In this document: piece by piece, positions 45,982 to 56,269 of the stretch
Layout: each line of letters starts with the position of its first letter
How positions within the stretch are numbered: the stretch's first letter is position 1
Assembly: GCA_027625915.1 (NCBI GenBank)
Contig: JANTQA010000012.1
Span: 9,446,501 to 9,510,500 of the forward strand
Source: Anaeramoeba flamelloides
Lineage: Eukaryota; Metamonada; Anaeramoebidae
Reading direction: 5' to 3'
Length of the DNA: 64,000 nucleotides
The notes under the pieces: model-generated
What the model saw: the letters and a program-made list of their open reading frames with translations, nothing else
Database searches by the model: none
What the model was told of the DNA's origin: nothing
Position numbers and translations under genes: made by a program

Positions 45982-47416
45982 TTATAGATAATCTAAAATA
46001 TTCTTTGGCATTTCTTCAATCTCTGTATCATAAAAATTTTCCAAATCGCGAAGTACCTCGAGGTCGTAGCGAGTAATTAAATTGATTGAAACACCCTTTC
46101 TGCCAAATCTCCCACCTCTACCTATCCTATGAATATAATTTTCTCTGTTTGTGGGCAAGTCATAATTGATCACTAAAGAAATTTGTTCAACATCGATCCC
46201 ACGAGCCAACAAATCTGTGGTAATCAAAATTCTGCTTGATCCTGATCTAAATTCTTTCATAATTACATTTCTTTGTTCTTGCTCCATTTCCCCATGGATG
46301 GAGGACACAGTGTAATCCTCTTCGTTTAGTTTGTACTTGAGTTCTTCGACAACTTCTTTGGTATTGCAAAAGATTACTGTTTGCGTGACATTAATAACTT
46401 TATAAAGATCCAATAAAGTTTGGAATTTCCAAGATTCATTTTCAACATCGACATAAAATTGTTTGATCCCTTCAAGTGTTAGCTCTTCCTTTTTCACAAG
46501 AATTTTAATTGGATCTCGCATAAATTTTGAGGTAACTTTGTATACGCTGCTTGGCATTGTGGCACTCGACAAAACCACTTGTACATTTGAATTTAAAATT
46601 TGGAAGATCTCGTATATTTTTTCTTTAAAGCCCCTGCTCAGCATTTCGTCGGCTTCATCAAGAATAAAGGTCTTGATATCTTTGGTTTTTAATACATGTT
46701 CTTCCATCATGTGGATCACTCTTCCTGGTGTTCCTACAACGATATGTGCATTTCGAAGTTTTTTCATATCAACTTCGATTGGCACACCTCCAATGCAACA
46801 ATGCACATTGATCTTTAAAAATTCTCCTAAGTCCTCGACAACCTCAGCTGTTTGCTGCGCTAGCTCTCTTGTTGGTGAAAGTATTAGTGCCTGTGTTTTG
46901 TTTAATTTGGGATCAATTCTTTCAAGCGCTCCAATTGAAAAAGTTGCTGTTTTTCCAGTCCCACTCTGTGCTTGTGCAATTACATCTCTTCCTTTGACAA
47001 TTGGTACAATTGCCTCTAGAAAATTTTTATTTCAAAAGTGGTTTGATTACAAATAAGAAACAATAATTGGTTTAAAGGTTAAATTAAAAAAATTGGAAAA
47101 ATGAAAATCGACAAAAAAAAGAAAAATTGAAAAATTGAAATTTACTTTGTTGAATTTTTGAGGGATACTCAAAACCATGAGAAACAATCCCATGAAGTAC
47201 GTCGTCTTTTAGGCCCATTAGATCAAAGCTTTCATGAAGTTGGTCATAATTGGATTCAACAACCTCATTTTCCTCAGGATAATATTTGGAAGATTGTCCT
47301 TCTCTTCTTGTCGACCTAGACTGATTAAATCGACTGCTTTGTTGTTTTCTTGGTGTAACAACTCTTCTATACCTTCTTTCTCCTCCCATTTTACGATTAT
47401 CGTAATATTTAGACAT
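45982..47416 (-). CDS. eIF4A: eIF4A-type DEAD-box RNA helicase
   Basis: ATP-dependent RNA helicase of the eIF4A group, which unwinds mRNA leaders within eIF4F. Exon 1 is 47416-47146 and exon 2 is 47015-45982, giving 434 residues with the frame kept (phase-1 intron). Residues 1-60 are an Arg/Ser-rich extension longer than usual. The Q motif is about 64-90 (FDLMGLKDD...YPSKIQQ). Then come AQSGTGKT (106-113), PTRELA (138-143), TPGR (186-189), DEAD (210-213), SAT (241-243), VIFCNT (304-309), ARGID (361-365) and HRIGRGGR (386-393); all are intact. The stretch [10 protein letters not shown]...[20 protein letters not shown] fits eIF4A better than eIF4AIII, which usually has a VWARG motif and RIGRSGR. 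It ends [11 protein letters not shown], as eIF4A does. The gene stands alone. Confidence 0.96.
47016..47145 (-). other. spliceosomal intron in the eIF4A gene
   Basis: 130 bases, donor GTAAAT after CAACAAA, acceptor TTTTCTAG before AGGCAATTG. Removing it restores [18 protein letters not shown], the expected link between Q motif and motif I. It is more T-rich than the exons and contains stops in the exon frame. Confidence 0.93.
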
Positions 47417-48905
47417 TTCTAAATTTGTTTGTATATTTTCTTTAAATAATTAAAGTTTATTGATTTTAAAAAATATGATTTTGAAACAACAACAATTAAT
47501 TTTTATAGATCTTAACAATGATCAGAAACAGTGAAGTTTGTATAGGGAACTGGTATTTTGGAATGACTATCACTTTTAAGATTTTGAACTAAATTTTGGT
47601 TTTAATTTAATTTTTTTTTTTTTTTCAAAATTGGTCAAAAGACGACTAATTTTCAAATCTTTAGAAATCTCTAATTAAATGAATTATTCTTGTTTTTATT
47701 GAAAAATGAATCTTTCCAAGATATTTTGATTCATTTTAGTTTTGGAATTTGAAATTTTATTTTAATTTTTACTTTTGAATTAAGCAGGATATTTGAAAAT
47801 TGAATCTTTTTTTAAATTACTTTTAAATTCAATTTAAACCCATAAAGTACTAATTTCTAATCCTCTTATATTTTTAAAATTAAATTTAAAAAAAAAGATG
47901 ACCTAATAATTTATTCAATAGTATGCTTTTTCATTCATTTAATTCAGAAAATAGTTATTAAGAATTCATTTAAATAGAGTTTTAGCCTTCTATTTGTTGA
48001 AAAAAAAAAAAAAGAAAATAACTAAATTAAATGAAAATCAAAATAATACAATAAATTTGATAAATAATTAGACTAAAAGTGTTTCCTAACAGAAAAAAGG
48101 TAATTGCAAATAATTTTTAGTATAAAGAGTAAAAAGAAGATTCATATTAGATCAATAGTTTTAACAAAATAGAATACATCTTTGTCAATATTAAATACTT
48201 TTTAAATCAAAAAAACTCTTCAATATTATCATTGGCACATATAACCTGAGGTTTTTTCTTGACATTATATTTAGTATTATTAATAATTTTTCTTTTTGTT
48301 TTGCTCTTGAATTTTAAAATAGGCTTTTCAAAGAGAATTGAAAGTATAATTTTGCTCTTTTTTTTATGGAAATACTAGTTTTTTTAAAAAAATAGAACAT
48401 CCCATAAAAATTATTGTTCAATTTTATCAAGATAACTGGAGAAAAAATTAATCGATGAAAATTTGATTTGAGCAATTTCCGATATGGAAATAAAGATTTC
48501 ATTCATTAAGTTAAGTTTTTTTCACAAAATCAATTTCAAAATATAAATTCTAGTTAAATATTGTTATAAATATAAATTAATTGTTTCACTATAAATGGTT
48601 TAATAAAAGCAAATATTTAATCCCAGATTAAAAAAGGATGAAATTGAGTTTTAATTATTTCTAGTTCTAAATGTCCAAATATGTCTATCAGATTTGATTG
48701 TTATTTGTAATTAGATTGGTATAATTAATATTTCATCAAAAAATTGATGATTTCTCGAAAAATTTGTTTAAAAAAAATGCAATCATAAAATCTTTCAATA
48801 AAATTACAAAATAAACTATATGTCGAAAATTTTTATTTATTAGAAATAATAAATTGGAAAAAATAATAAAAAAAGATTATGTAGTTATATCTTACCTCTT
48901 TATCT
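47417..48905. other. upstream flank of eIF4A, nothing recognised
   Basis: A/T-rich DNA with no shared repeat or believable frame. Confidence 0.4.
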
Positions 48906-50430
48906 TCTTAATTATCAAATCTAAAACCCGGAAATTTCTGAAAATCGGTAATTCCATTTTTCTGATCAATTGTAAATATTCGTAAAATGTCAAAAATATA
49001 CTCCCATTTTACAGACAAATAACCCAATTACCCAGCGACTTATAACCTTTCCAATTGGGGTGTTGGTTAAATATTCTGAATCTACCATTTTTAACTCTTT
49101 GGTGAATTCAGAAACCAAAAAAATCCAAAATTTGAAAATTAATTGAGAACATTACTAAAAATTGAAAATCAAATTTATTGTGATTTTCCCTTTAGATAAA
49201 TACTAAATTTATTGAATCAACCTCGATTAAAAATTTGTGGTTTATTTTTCCTCTATTTGGAATTGATGTGTTATTTATATAAAGAGAAGAATGTTTGGGT
49301 GAGTTTCTTCTCTTTAAAGTTCTGATCATTAAAGTATGGAAAGTTTTTTTAACCTCAAAATGTTGTTCTCCAATTTTCAATTTTTAGTATTTCTTCATAA
49401 AATAATATATCCTCTTATCTTAGAACTATTTCAAAACTAAAGCAATACTTAAAGAGGTGTTTTGTTATAGTTGTTGTTGGGTGTGAGTTTTGGAGATCAT
49501 CTTTATTGTCTCTATTTGAAAATTTCGTTTTTTTTCATTTTTTTATTTGTCAAAAATTACTTTTGATTTTTAAAAAGTTTTTTAATTTGACAAATAAATG
49601 TAAAAATTGAAATAAAGTTTATATAATATACTCAGATTGAATTCTACCAAGATGAAATTGTATTAGTATATAAAAAAGAATTATTTCAGATATCTAAGAA
49701 TACTTATTATTCTATATTTTATTAGATTGTAAAATGGGATTATTTTCAGAATAAAACCCCTTTATTAAATATTTTGAAGAACTGATAGATCTGGCATTTT
49801 TCTTCTTATAATTCTCGTAGTATTTGAGATAACAAAATCAAATTTAGAATTTTATCAAAATTAGTTCATTATTAAAGAATTGACAAAAAAAAATCGAGGT
49901 AGATTCATTAGAAATCATCTTTATAAGAATTATTTTGTTATTGTATTCATAAAATAAGAGTTTTATTTACTTTATATCTTTCTTTTTATAATTTTTTCAA
50001 AATTTTAAATTTCTATTGGGAACCTTAGAGGATTTTTTTTTTTAAAAAATGGGTTTTAAAATTTTATGAAAATTTGCAATAATCAAACACCTCTCTCAAA
50101 TTCAAATTCTCTCAAATATTTTAAAAGTATGGAAATGTTTTTTATTTCAAAATTTGATATCAAAAGTGGATTTTCATTTTCAATTATGTTCTCAATTAAT
50201 TTTACAAATTTTTGGATTTTTTTGGTTTCTGAATTCACCAAAGAGTTAAAAATGGTAGATTCAGAATATTTAACCAATACCCCAATTAGAATGGTTATAA
50301 GTTGCTGGGAAATTTGGTTATTTGTCTGTAAAATGGGAGTATATTTTTGACATTTTACTAATATTTACAATTGATTAGAAAAATGGAATTACGGGGTTTC
50401 AGAAATTTCCGGGTTTTAGATTTGACAGTA
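48906..50430. mobile_element. 1.5-kb element with about 250-bp inverted arms
   Basis: The left arm (about 48906-49165) and right arm (about 50170-50430) are inverted copies with small differences. Landmarks are AAACCCGGAAATTTCTGAAA / TTTCAGAAATTTCCGGGTTT at the outer ends, then TACTCCCATTTTACAGACAA and its inverse, then TTCTGAATCTACCATTTTTA and its inverse. The inner end of the arm carries the GAGAACATTAC core seen in the MITEs at 2051 and 18730. The roughly 1-kb centre (49170-50165) is A/T-rich with no recognisable transposase. The open frames at 50066-50350 and 50083-50277 are chance frames over one arm. Confidence 0.75.
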
Positions 50431-50855
50431 AGTTCATAGAAAATAAACGAGTGATTCTCTTGAAATCTTCCAACCCCCATTTTTTTATTGTTTTTTTTTT
50501 TTTTTGGTAACAATCCTTTTTTTTTAATATATCTTGAAAATTATTTTTTACCAAATACATTTTATTACAGTTATGTGTTCAAGATTCTTTTTTCAAATAT
50601 ATTGCTATTGAACTAACAAAAATGAAGAATATGCTTTAAAGATTAAAGGAAAGAGATTGTTTTATCTACACTATGAAAAAAAATAATGTCAAAATTCTCA
50701 ATTCAAAGAAAAAGAAAATAAGGAAAAAAAAAAATTAATAAAATTCAAAATTATTTTTGATTTACAAAATGAATGGAAATTTTATGGTTTTAAAAAAAAA
50801 AGAAATTTATCAAAAAAATCTTTATTTCTTCAAGAAGAAGAAAATAAGAAATATA

Positions 50856-51342
50856 GTAGGGAAAAAAATACCGGACAACAAAAAAATCCCGGACAAGATT
50901 TTTAATTGTGAATATTAGTAAAAGTTTTGTCTAATTTCAATGAAATCCTTATTATAAATAACCAATTTTTTTATGAGATTAGTAATAAACCTACCTAAAG
51001 TCCACCAAATTAAGGTGTCTCTAGAATACTCGAGTAATTGTTTGATAGCCTAATGTTGATCAACTTTTTTTGAAAAATAATCCAGTTTTATTGAGGTTTA
51101 CTAGAGTTTGGAAAATGATAATTTTTCTCCTTGTTTTTTGATTGGTTGAATGGTGTTTTGAACAAGTGTGATTTCATCAATCATCATTCTAATAAGTGGG
51201 GGGGTTATAATTGAAAAAGTTCGATTCTTAAAAAAAGGAATTTGATTGTAAATAGCTGAAATTACATAATAATTTTACTAATATTCACAATTAAAAATCT
51301 TGTCCGGGATTTTTTTCATGTCCGGTATTTTTTTCACTGCTC
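50856..51342. mobile_element. MITE, GCAGTGAAAAAAATACCGG family, copy 2
   Basis: Left arm GGGAAAAAAATACCGGAC..., right arm inverse ...GTCCGGTATTTTTTTCACTGC. It is bounded by TA at 50854-50855 and 51343-51344. It matches copy 1 (33097-33595) along the arms and in part of the middle (ATTGTTTGATAG, AATAAGTGGG). No ORF. Confidence 0.8.
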
Positions 51343-51344
51343 TA

Positions 51345-51972
51345 TCATATTTTCTTTTAGAAAAACCAGAATTAGATCGATTTAAAAAAAAAAACAATTA
51401 AAATTTATTTGGAAAATTTCTTTAGAGGGAAGTAATTAATCCGAATCTCTAACAATTGAAGAATAAAAAAATTTTCCCCAAAGAATAAGAAATAAAACTG
51501 GATTAAATAGAAATATTAAATATATTAAAGGTTATACATAAGATCATGAAATAAAAAATTTTTATTTATTTTTGGTTATTAATTTTTTTTTAGTTTTCAG
51601 AATGTTTTCATAAGTGTGTAAAAAAGATTATACTCGAATATATCACACTCCTCAATTTATTAAAATATTATTGTATTTGGTTGAAGAAATGATTTGGATA
51701 ATTCAGTTTCGTATAAACGGTGGCGTTCACAATTTGTAAAACGTACTTACTTAAATTGTTTCTATTTTTAGAGTAAAATTGTAATTTGATCTTTTCTTTT
51801 GAGAATGTGTTTTTTAATAATAGAACTTGAAGAAACCAAGACCATATTTACCTATTTTTTATTATCAGTTTCTTTGATCATTTAGTGTGGAGGTTTTATT
51901 GTAAAAAGAAATATACTTTTTTATTTTGAAGAACCGATTTAAACAAGTCTGCAAGGTTTATTGTAACAATAG
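51345..51972. other. AT-rich spacer, nothing recognised
   Basis: No shared repeat or frame was seen between two MITEs. Confidence 0.45.
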
Positions 51973-51974
51973 TA

Positions 51975-52452
51975 CAGTGGTGTAAATAACCGGTGTTTTT
52001 AATTTTAACCCATTACTAAAATTTAACTCATGCAAAAAATATAGGCTGACTCTAGAAATAAAAGAAACAAATCAATGCGGTGGAAACAGTATATAAACAT
52101 GAAATAGGGTTCTTTAAATAAATTTTAAAAAAGAATTATGAAGATATTGAAAGATTAAAATGTAATTTTTTGACAAAAAATTTAGCAAAATTTTATTTTT
52201 TGAATTTTTATAAAAAAATTATTTAAACTCTCAATAATTGTGTAAATATGACGAAATTTTTGAAACAAAAGCATTTAATATTATTGAGCCATTTCAACTA
52301 ATCAAAGATTCTAACCTCTAAAGTCAATTTAAATCTGAACCAAGAATATATATGTGTCTTCCTATCTTCAAATACCCAAGTCTGAAAAAAAAACATCGTT
52401 TAAATTTTAGTAATGGGTTAAAGGTTGTCAACATGGGTTATTTACACCACTG
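51975..52452. mobile_element. Tc1/mariner-type MITE, CAGTGGTGTAAATAACC ends
   Basis: CAGTGGTGTAAATAACC at the left is mirrored exactly by GGTTATTTACACCACTG at the right. After a short less-similar part the arms pair again (TTTTAACCCATTACTAAAAT / ATTTTAGTAATGGGTTAAA). TA flanks both ends (51973-51974, 52453-52454). It ends 120 bp from the stop codon of the MFS gene. No ORF. Confidence 0.85.
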
Positions 52453-52571
52453 TACAGAGTTTATTAATAATTAAATTAAATAGGTTGTGTTCACTTTGCC
52501 CGGTTAAAGGATGTACGTTCGTGAATAGAAGGTTGCAGACGTGTTCTAGTTTTTTATTTTTCATTCACACC

Positions 52572-53801
52572 CTATTTATTTTTTTTTGTTTGGTAAGCAA
52601 ACAATCCCTTAATTTGGAACAATAAAAGCAAAAAAATTGCAACCAAAGTAATTACCAAAGATACAAAGAAATGTGTTTTGAAACAAATTTTCCCAGAAAT
52701 GTTAAATACCAGGGAAGTGCTAATGAAACTAGACAACCAGCCTACAATCGCAATGCAGCGCCCTGAATTCCATGCAATGTTTTTGCTGTTTGAAAAATCA
52801 GACCAAATCGCAAAGTTCAAGACTGTATAATTTGAAACGGTTGCACAGTATGAACAGGACATCAGCATCACAAGAGAATGTGACAAGGCTTCAGTGTATT
52901 GAGAGAAGAGGAAGGTTGAAATAAGGAACATAAATAAAGTGGAATAGAGAGGGATTGTGTAATTAAATCTTTGATATAAATATCCAGCAAAAAGTGCGAC
53001 AATGAAATGCACAGTGCCTAAGATTGTTCTGTCAACGAGATTTGAGTTCCAAGTCTGCTTAATTAAGGATTCCTCTTCCAAAATTCGCAAAAAACTGAAG
53101 CTGTCTATGAAAAAAATCATACCCATGATGATCATAATTGATCGGATGGTCTTGGGATTGGTATCATCTTTACTTATGTAGCGGCCTTGGGTGGCATCTT
53201 CATTGGCTGGCTTAGGAAGCAATTTGGGGAGTAGTTTAACAATTTTGAGAAAAGACAAGAAAAGAGTGCCTGGCACCAAGATGTACAAGGACTCTTTTCG
53301 AAGGTCGACAAAGCGTCGGCTGTATGGAGAAATGTTTGCAATAAGATAAACCAGTCCTGTGGTGATCCCAGAAATGATCCCGCGTGAGCCTGTTGGAATA
53401 AGCTCATAAAATAAAGGAAACGTAATGGTTATCCCAACTCCAGTGGCAAAGCTGCTTGCAATAATCCAGAAAAAGATTGCAACTCTTGATAGAATATATT
53501 TTGACCCAAAGGTGATCACTATTTGGAAGAGACCGATCATAATTACAATATCTACCTTGATTTTTAATGACGACAGATGGTTGTCGACTATCTTTCCTGA
53601 AAGAAGAGAGATTATACTGGTCAAAATTGCCATTGACGACATGGCAAGACCCAGCTCATTCTTGCTTAATTTTAAAATGTTTTGTCCCAAAAGTGGGATC
53701 CCTAATTGAATAAATTTGATGTTGTAAAGATACCCACCACCCAATAAACTAATCACCAAAAAGAATCCAAAATATTTTTTCAATTGAGTATAAGGAGCCA
53801 T
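52572..53801 (-). CDS. major facilitator superfamily transporter
   Basis: 409-residue polytopic membrane protein, ATG start (MAPYTQLKKY), single exon. About 12 hydrophobic segments can be traced, in two halves of six joined by a polar loop at about 195-220 (PKPANEDATQGRYISKDDTN). A degenerate MFS motif A follows the second segment (SGKIVDNHLSSLK, 68-80). The C-terminus is short and Lys-rich (QTKKNK). The layout is that of a solute/H+ transporter or facilitator, but no substrate signature is recognised. Codons are visibly richer in G and C than in neighbouring genes, so the gene may be a recent arrival or highly expressed. It is flanked by a mariner-type MITE downstream and a perfect-arm MITE upstream. 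Confidence 0.82.
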   Translation of the reverse strand: MAPYTQLKKYFGFFLVISLLGGGYLYNIKFIQLGIPLLGQNILKLSKNELGLAMSSMAILTSIISLLSGKIVDNHLSSLKIKVDIVIMIGLFQIVITFGSKYILSRVAIFFWIIASSFATGVGITITFPLFYELIPTGSRGIISGITTGLVYLIANISPYSRRFVDLRKESLYILVPGTLFLSFLKIVKLLPKLLPKPANEDATQGRYISKDDTNPKTIRSIMIIMGMIFFIDSFSFLRILEEESLIKQTWNSNLVDRTILGTVHFIVALFAGYLYQRFNYTIPLYSTLFMFLISTFLFSQYTEALSHSLVMLMSCSYCATVSNYTVLNFAIWSDFSNSKNIAWNSGRCIAIVGWLSSFISTSLVFNISGKICFKTHFFVSLVITLVAIFLLLLFQIKGLFAYQTKKNK

Positions 53802-54083
53802 TCAGGATAAGCTAAACCAAATACAAAAAATGAAAAGATCAGATTCATTAGATTTATAAGTTAAGTGAGAGTAATAATATACACATTATACACCACACAT
53901 ATTATCAACAATTATTCTTTTGGAAAAAAGCTGCGCTTGTAAAAATTTATTTTTATTGTCAAACTCATCCCAAATATCGTGGCTCGACTTTTTAAGGTGG
54001 GAATCTCCTTTTTCAAATTTTAAGAGGTAAATTGTATTTGAAAATGAATTCACAAAAACGATTGTTTTAACAAAACCTTTGAC
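53802..54083. other. upstream flank of the MFS gene
   Basis: Short A/T-rich spacer; a 100-codon minus frame at 53886-54188 runs into the MITE arm and is not taken as a gene. Confidence 0.4.
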
Positions 54084-54464
54084 TACACAAGCGTAAATAA
54101 GGAATGTTGTAAAAAATAAAGTTTTTTCAATTTTAGAGATAAATAAAGAGTTCCATGTATTTATCCAAATTGTGGTAATAGTAAACAAAATACCCGTTTT
54201 GATTTTTCATATTAAAGGTGTTTTCAATATAAAATCGTTTGGCAAATACCAATACTTTGTTTGAAAAATGAATTTTTTTTTAAAATTGAAAGATTGTTGT
54301 TTTAAAAACAATTTTTTGATTAAAATTGTTATTAGTCTAACAAGATGATCAGATATTATTCTATTTACTATTACCACAATTTGGATAAATACATGGAACT
54401 CTTTATTTATCTCTAAAATTGAAAAAACTTTATTTTTTACAACATTTATATTTACTCTTGTGTA
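54084..54464. mobile_element. MITE with an 82-bp perfect inverted repeat
   Basis: Bases 54104-54185 and 54364-54445 are exact reverse complements by eye over all 82 positions (for example TTCCATGTATTTATCCAAAT). Outer ends TACACAAG and CTTGTGTA extend the pairing to about 100 bp with a few mismatches. The loop is about 180 bp. No ORF. A diverged copy lies at 40618-41001. Perfect arms point to recent movement or conversion between arms. Confidence 0.85.
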
Positions 54465-54594
54465 TAAATGAAAATTTGAAAAGTATTATTCAAGTTCGTA
54501 TTATATTTTATTTTATTTATTTTTGAGGTTGAAAATTGCTTTTCAAATGTGTGATGCTAGTTTTTAACGAATGTAAAAGATGGAGAAAAATCAG

Positions 54595-55080
54595 AGATTT
54601 TGTTCAATTCTTTTAAATTCTGGAAAAGGGTTTTTAGGTTTTCTTGAGTTTCTGTTTATTTGATAGATTAATAGATTTTCGATAGGTTTGTTTGAGTTTT
54701 CTATTTGTATAGATAATCAATAGACTTTCGAAATAAAATAGAAAACCTCAAAAAAAAAAAACTAGAACACTTAAAAAATGAAACAGAAAACCTCAAAAAA
54801 ACCTAGAATACTTGTATTCAGTTTCACTTTTAAGGCACAAACTTTCAACGAAATTTAAGGCACAAAAAAAAATCTCAAATTAAAGCACAAAATTCAAATT
54901 CTAGTAAAAATAAATTGTAAAAAAAAAATTCCAAATTTTGTGCCTTAATTTGAGATTTTTTTGTGCCTTAAATTTCGTTGAAAGTTTATGTCTTAAAAGT
55001 GAAACTGGCTGTCGTAAAGAAAATAAAAAAACCTCAAGAAAAACTTAGACATTCTATAGAACTCTACAGTACTTGATAAC
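54595..55080. repeat. foldback array interrupted by a palindromic MITE
   Basis: Forward units (GGTTTTCTTGAGTTTCTGTT, about 54640-54720) are followed by inverse units (ATAGAAAACCTCAAAAAA, 54740-54805). The array continues after 55015 with AAAACCTCAAGAAAAACTTAG. The palindromic MITE 54817-55015 is inserted within it. The left flank has AATTCTTTTAAATTCTGG, as in the other arrays. Confidence 0.6.
54817..55015. mobile_element. palindromic MITE, copy 2
   Basis: CAGTTTCACTTTTAAGGCAC at the left is mirrored by AAGTGAAACTG at the right. The body matches copy 1 (7887-8085) with few differences. It lies inside the foldback array 54595-55080. Confidence 0.75.
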
Positions 55081-55367
55081 ACAGAAATAATTTCTAAGCT
55101 TTTTTTAGAAATATTGTTAAAAGAATCATGAATTTTATTATACCTTACGTATGATTATATAAACAATAGATTCTTTTTATTAATAAAATCCGAGATATTA
55201 TTAATTTTATTATTATTTTGACAAAATTCAGATGTCATGATTTTTCGATTTTTTTTCAGAGGTTGTAGAAATTTTTTTTAGTATTTCAGAACTAATATTG
55301 AAATACCTAAAAAGTAACTGTTTTTTCTAATTTGTCAATTTCAATATTTTCTCACTAATTGTCATAT

Positions 55368-55563
55368 CAGTCAGTTCAGATTTTAAGATACGAACTTTCA
55401 AGGAAATTTAAAGTACAAAAAAATCCAAATTAACACATAAAATTCAAATTCAAGTATTAACTTTGTATAAAAAGAATTTTACCAATAATCTGCTTTAATT
55501 TGAGATTTTTCACAGGACTTAAATTTCCTTGAAAGCTTGTGTCCTAAAAATGAAACTAACGGC
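55368..55563. mobile_element. palindromic MITE, copy 3 (diverged)
   Basis: It begins CAGTCAGTTCAGATTTTAAG and ends CCTAAAAATGAAACTAACGG, with the same inner order of landmarks (AACTTTCAAGGAAATTTAA and its inverse). It has more differences than copies 1 and 2, so it is older. Confidence 0.65.
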
Positions 55564-56269
55564 ATGTTGGGATTTCAAAATAACCAAGATAGTCCAAATA
55601 AGTGCACTTTAAAAAACGAATTTTTCGTTCGAACTAAATCTTCCTAGAAATAAAGAATCAGCACTATATTTTATCCTTGCCCTTATAAATGTTATAGTAA
55701 AAATAAGTATCTATTTCTTAGGTTAGTTCTATGAATTTTAAATTTATTTCTTTGGGTCTTTAATCTTGATATTCAATGTTATTTTTTAAAAATAAGGTTT
55801 TTCGTTTCTATTAAGAAATACAATGAACTATCGAAAAATCAGAAATTGGTGAGAATCACAATCACTTTATCTTAATAAGAATCAAATTTTTCTCAAGTAC
55901 TAACAAAATTATTCAGATTAGATATAAAGGGTTATATATGAATGTCATAATTTGCCAGATATGACTTGTCCAAATATATTACTTTTTCCTCTTTTTTGTC
56001 ACTTTTGATACATAAAAAATAAGAATTTGATTTTTACAATGTTCTATTTGAAGGATATTGTTGTAATTGTATAGAAGAAAATCTATGTTAGATACTAGAC
56101 TTCTTAAAAGGCTAAAATCCTCATTTGTATTCTTATTCTATTGAAAAAAAAACCAAGTGGTTTGGATGAGTTTTACTACTGTTGACAATTAAATTTTTAA
56201 TTTTTAACCAAATAATCTTCTAACTTTTTTTCCTCATCCAATTTTTTTTCCACTATAGTAAAGTTTATT
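55564..56269. other. AT-rich spacer, nothing recognised
   Basis: No frame or shared repeat seen. Confidence 0.4.

Noticed and set aside
50066-50350. 94-codon frame
   Set aside because: It covers the right arm of an inverted-repeat element; the same bases appear inverted in the left arm.
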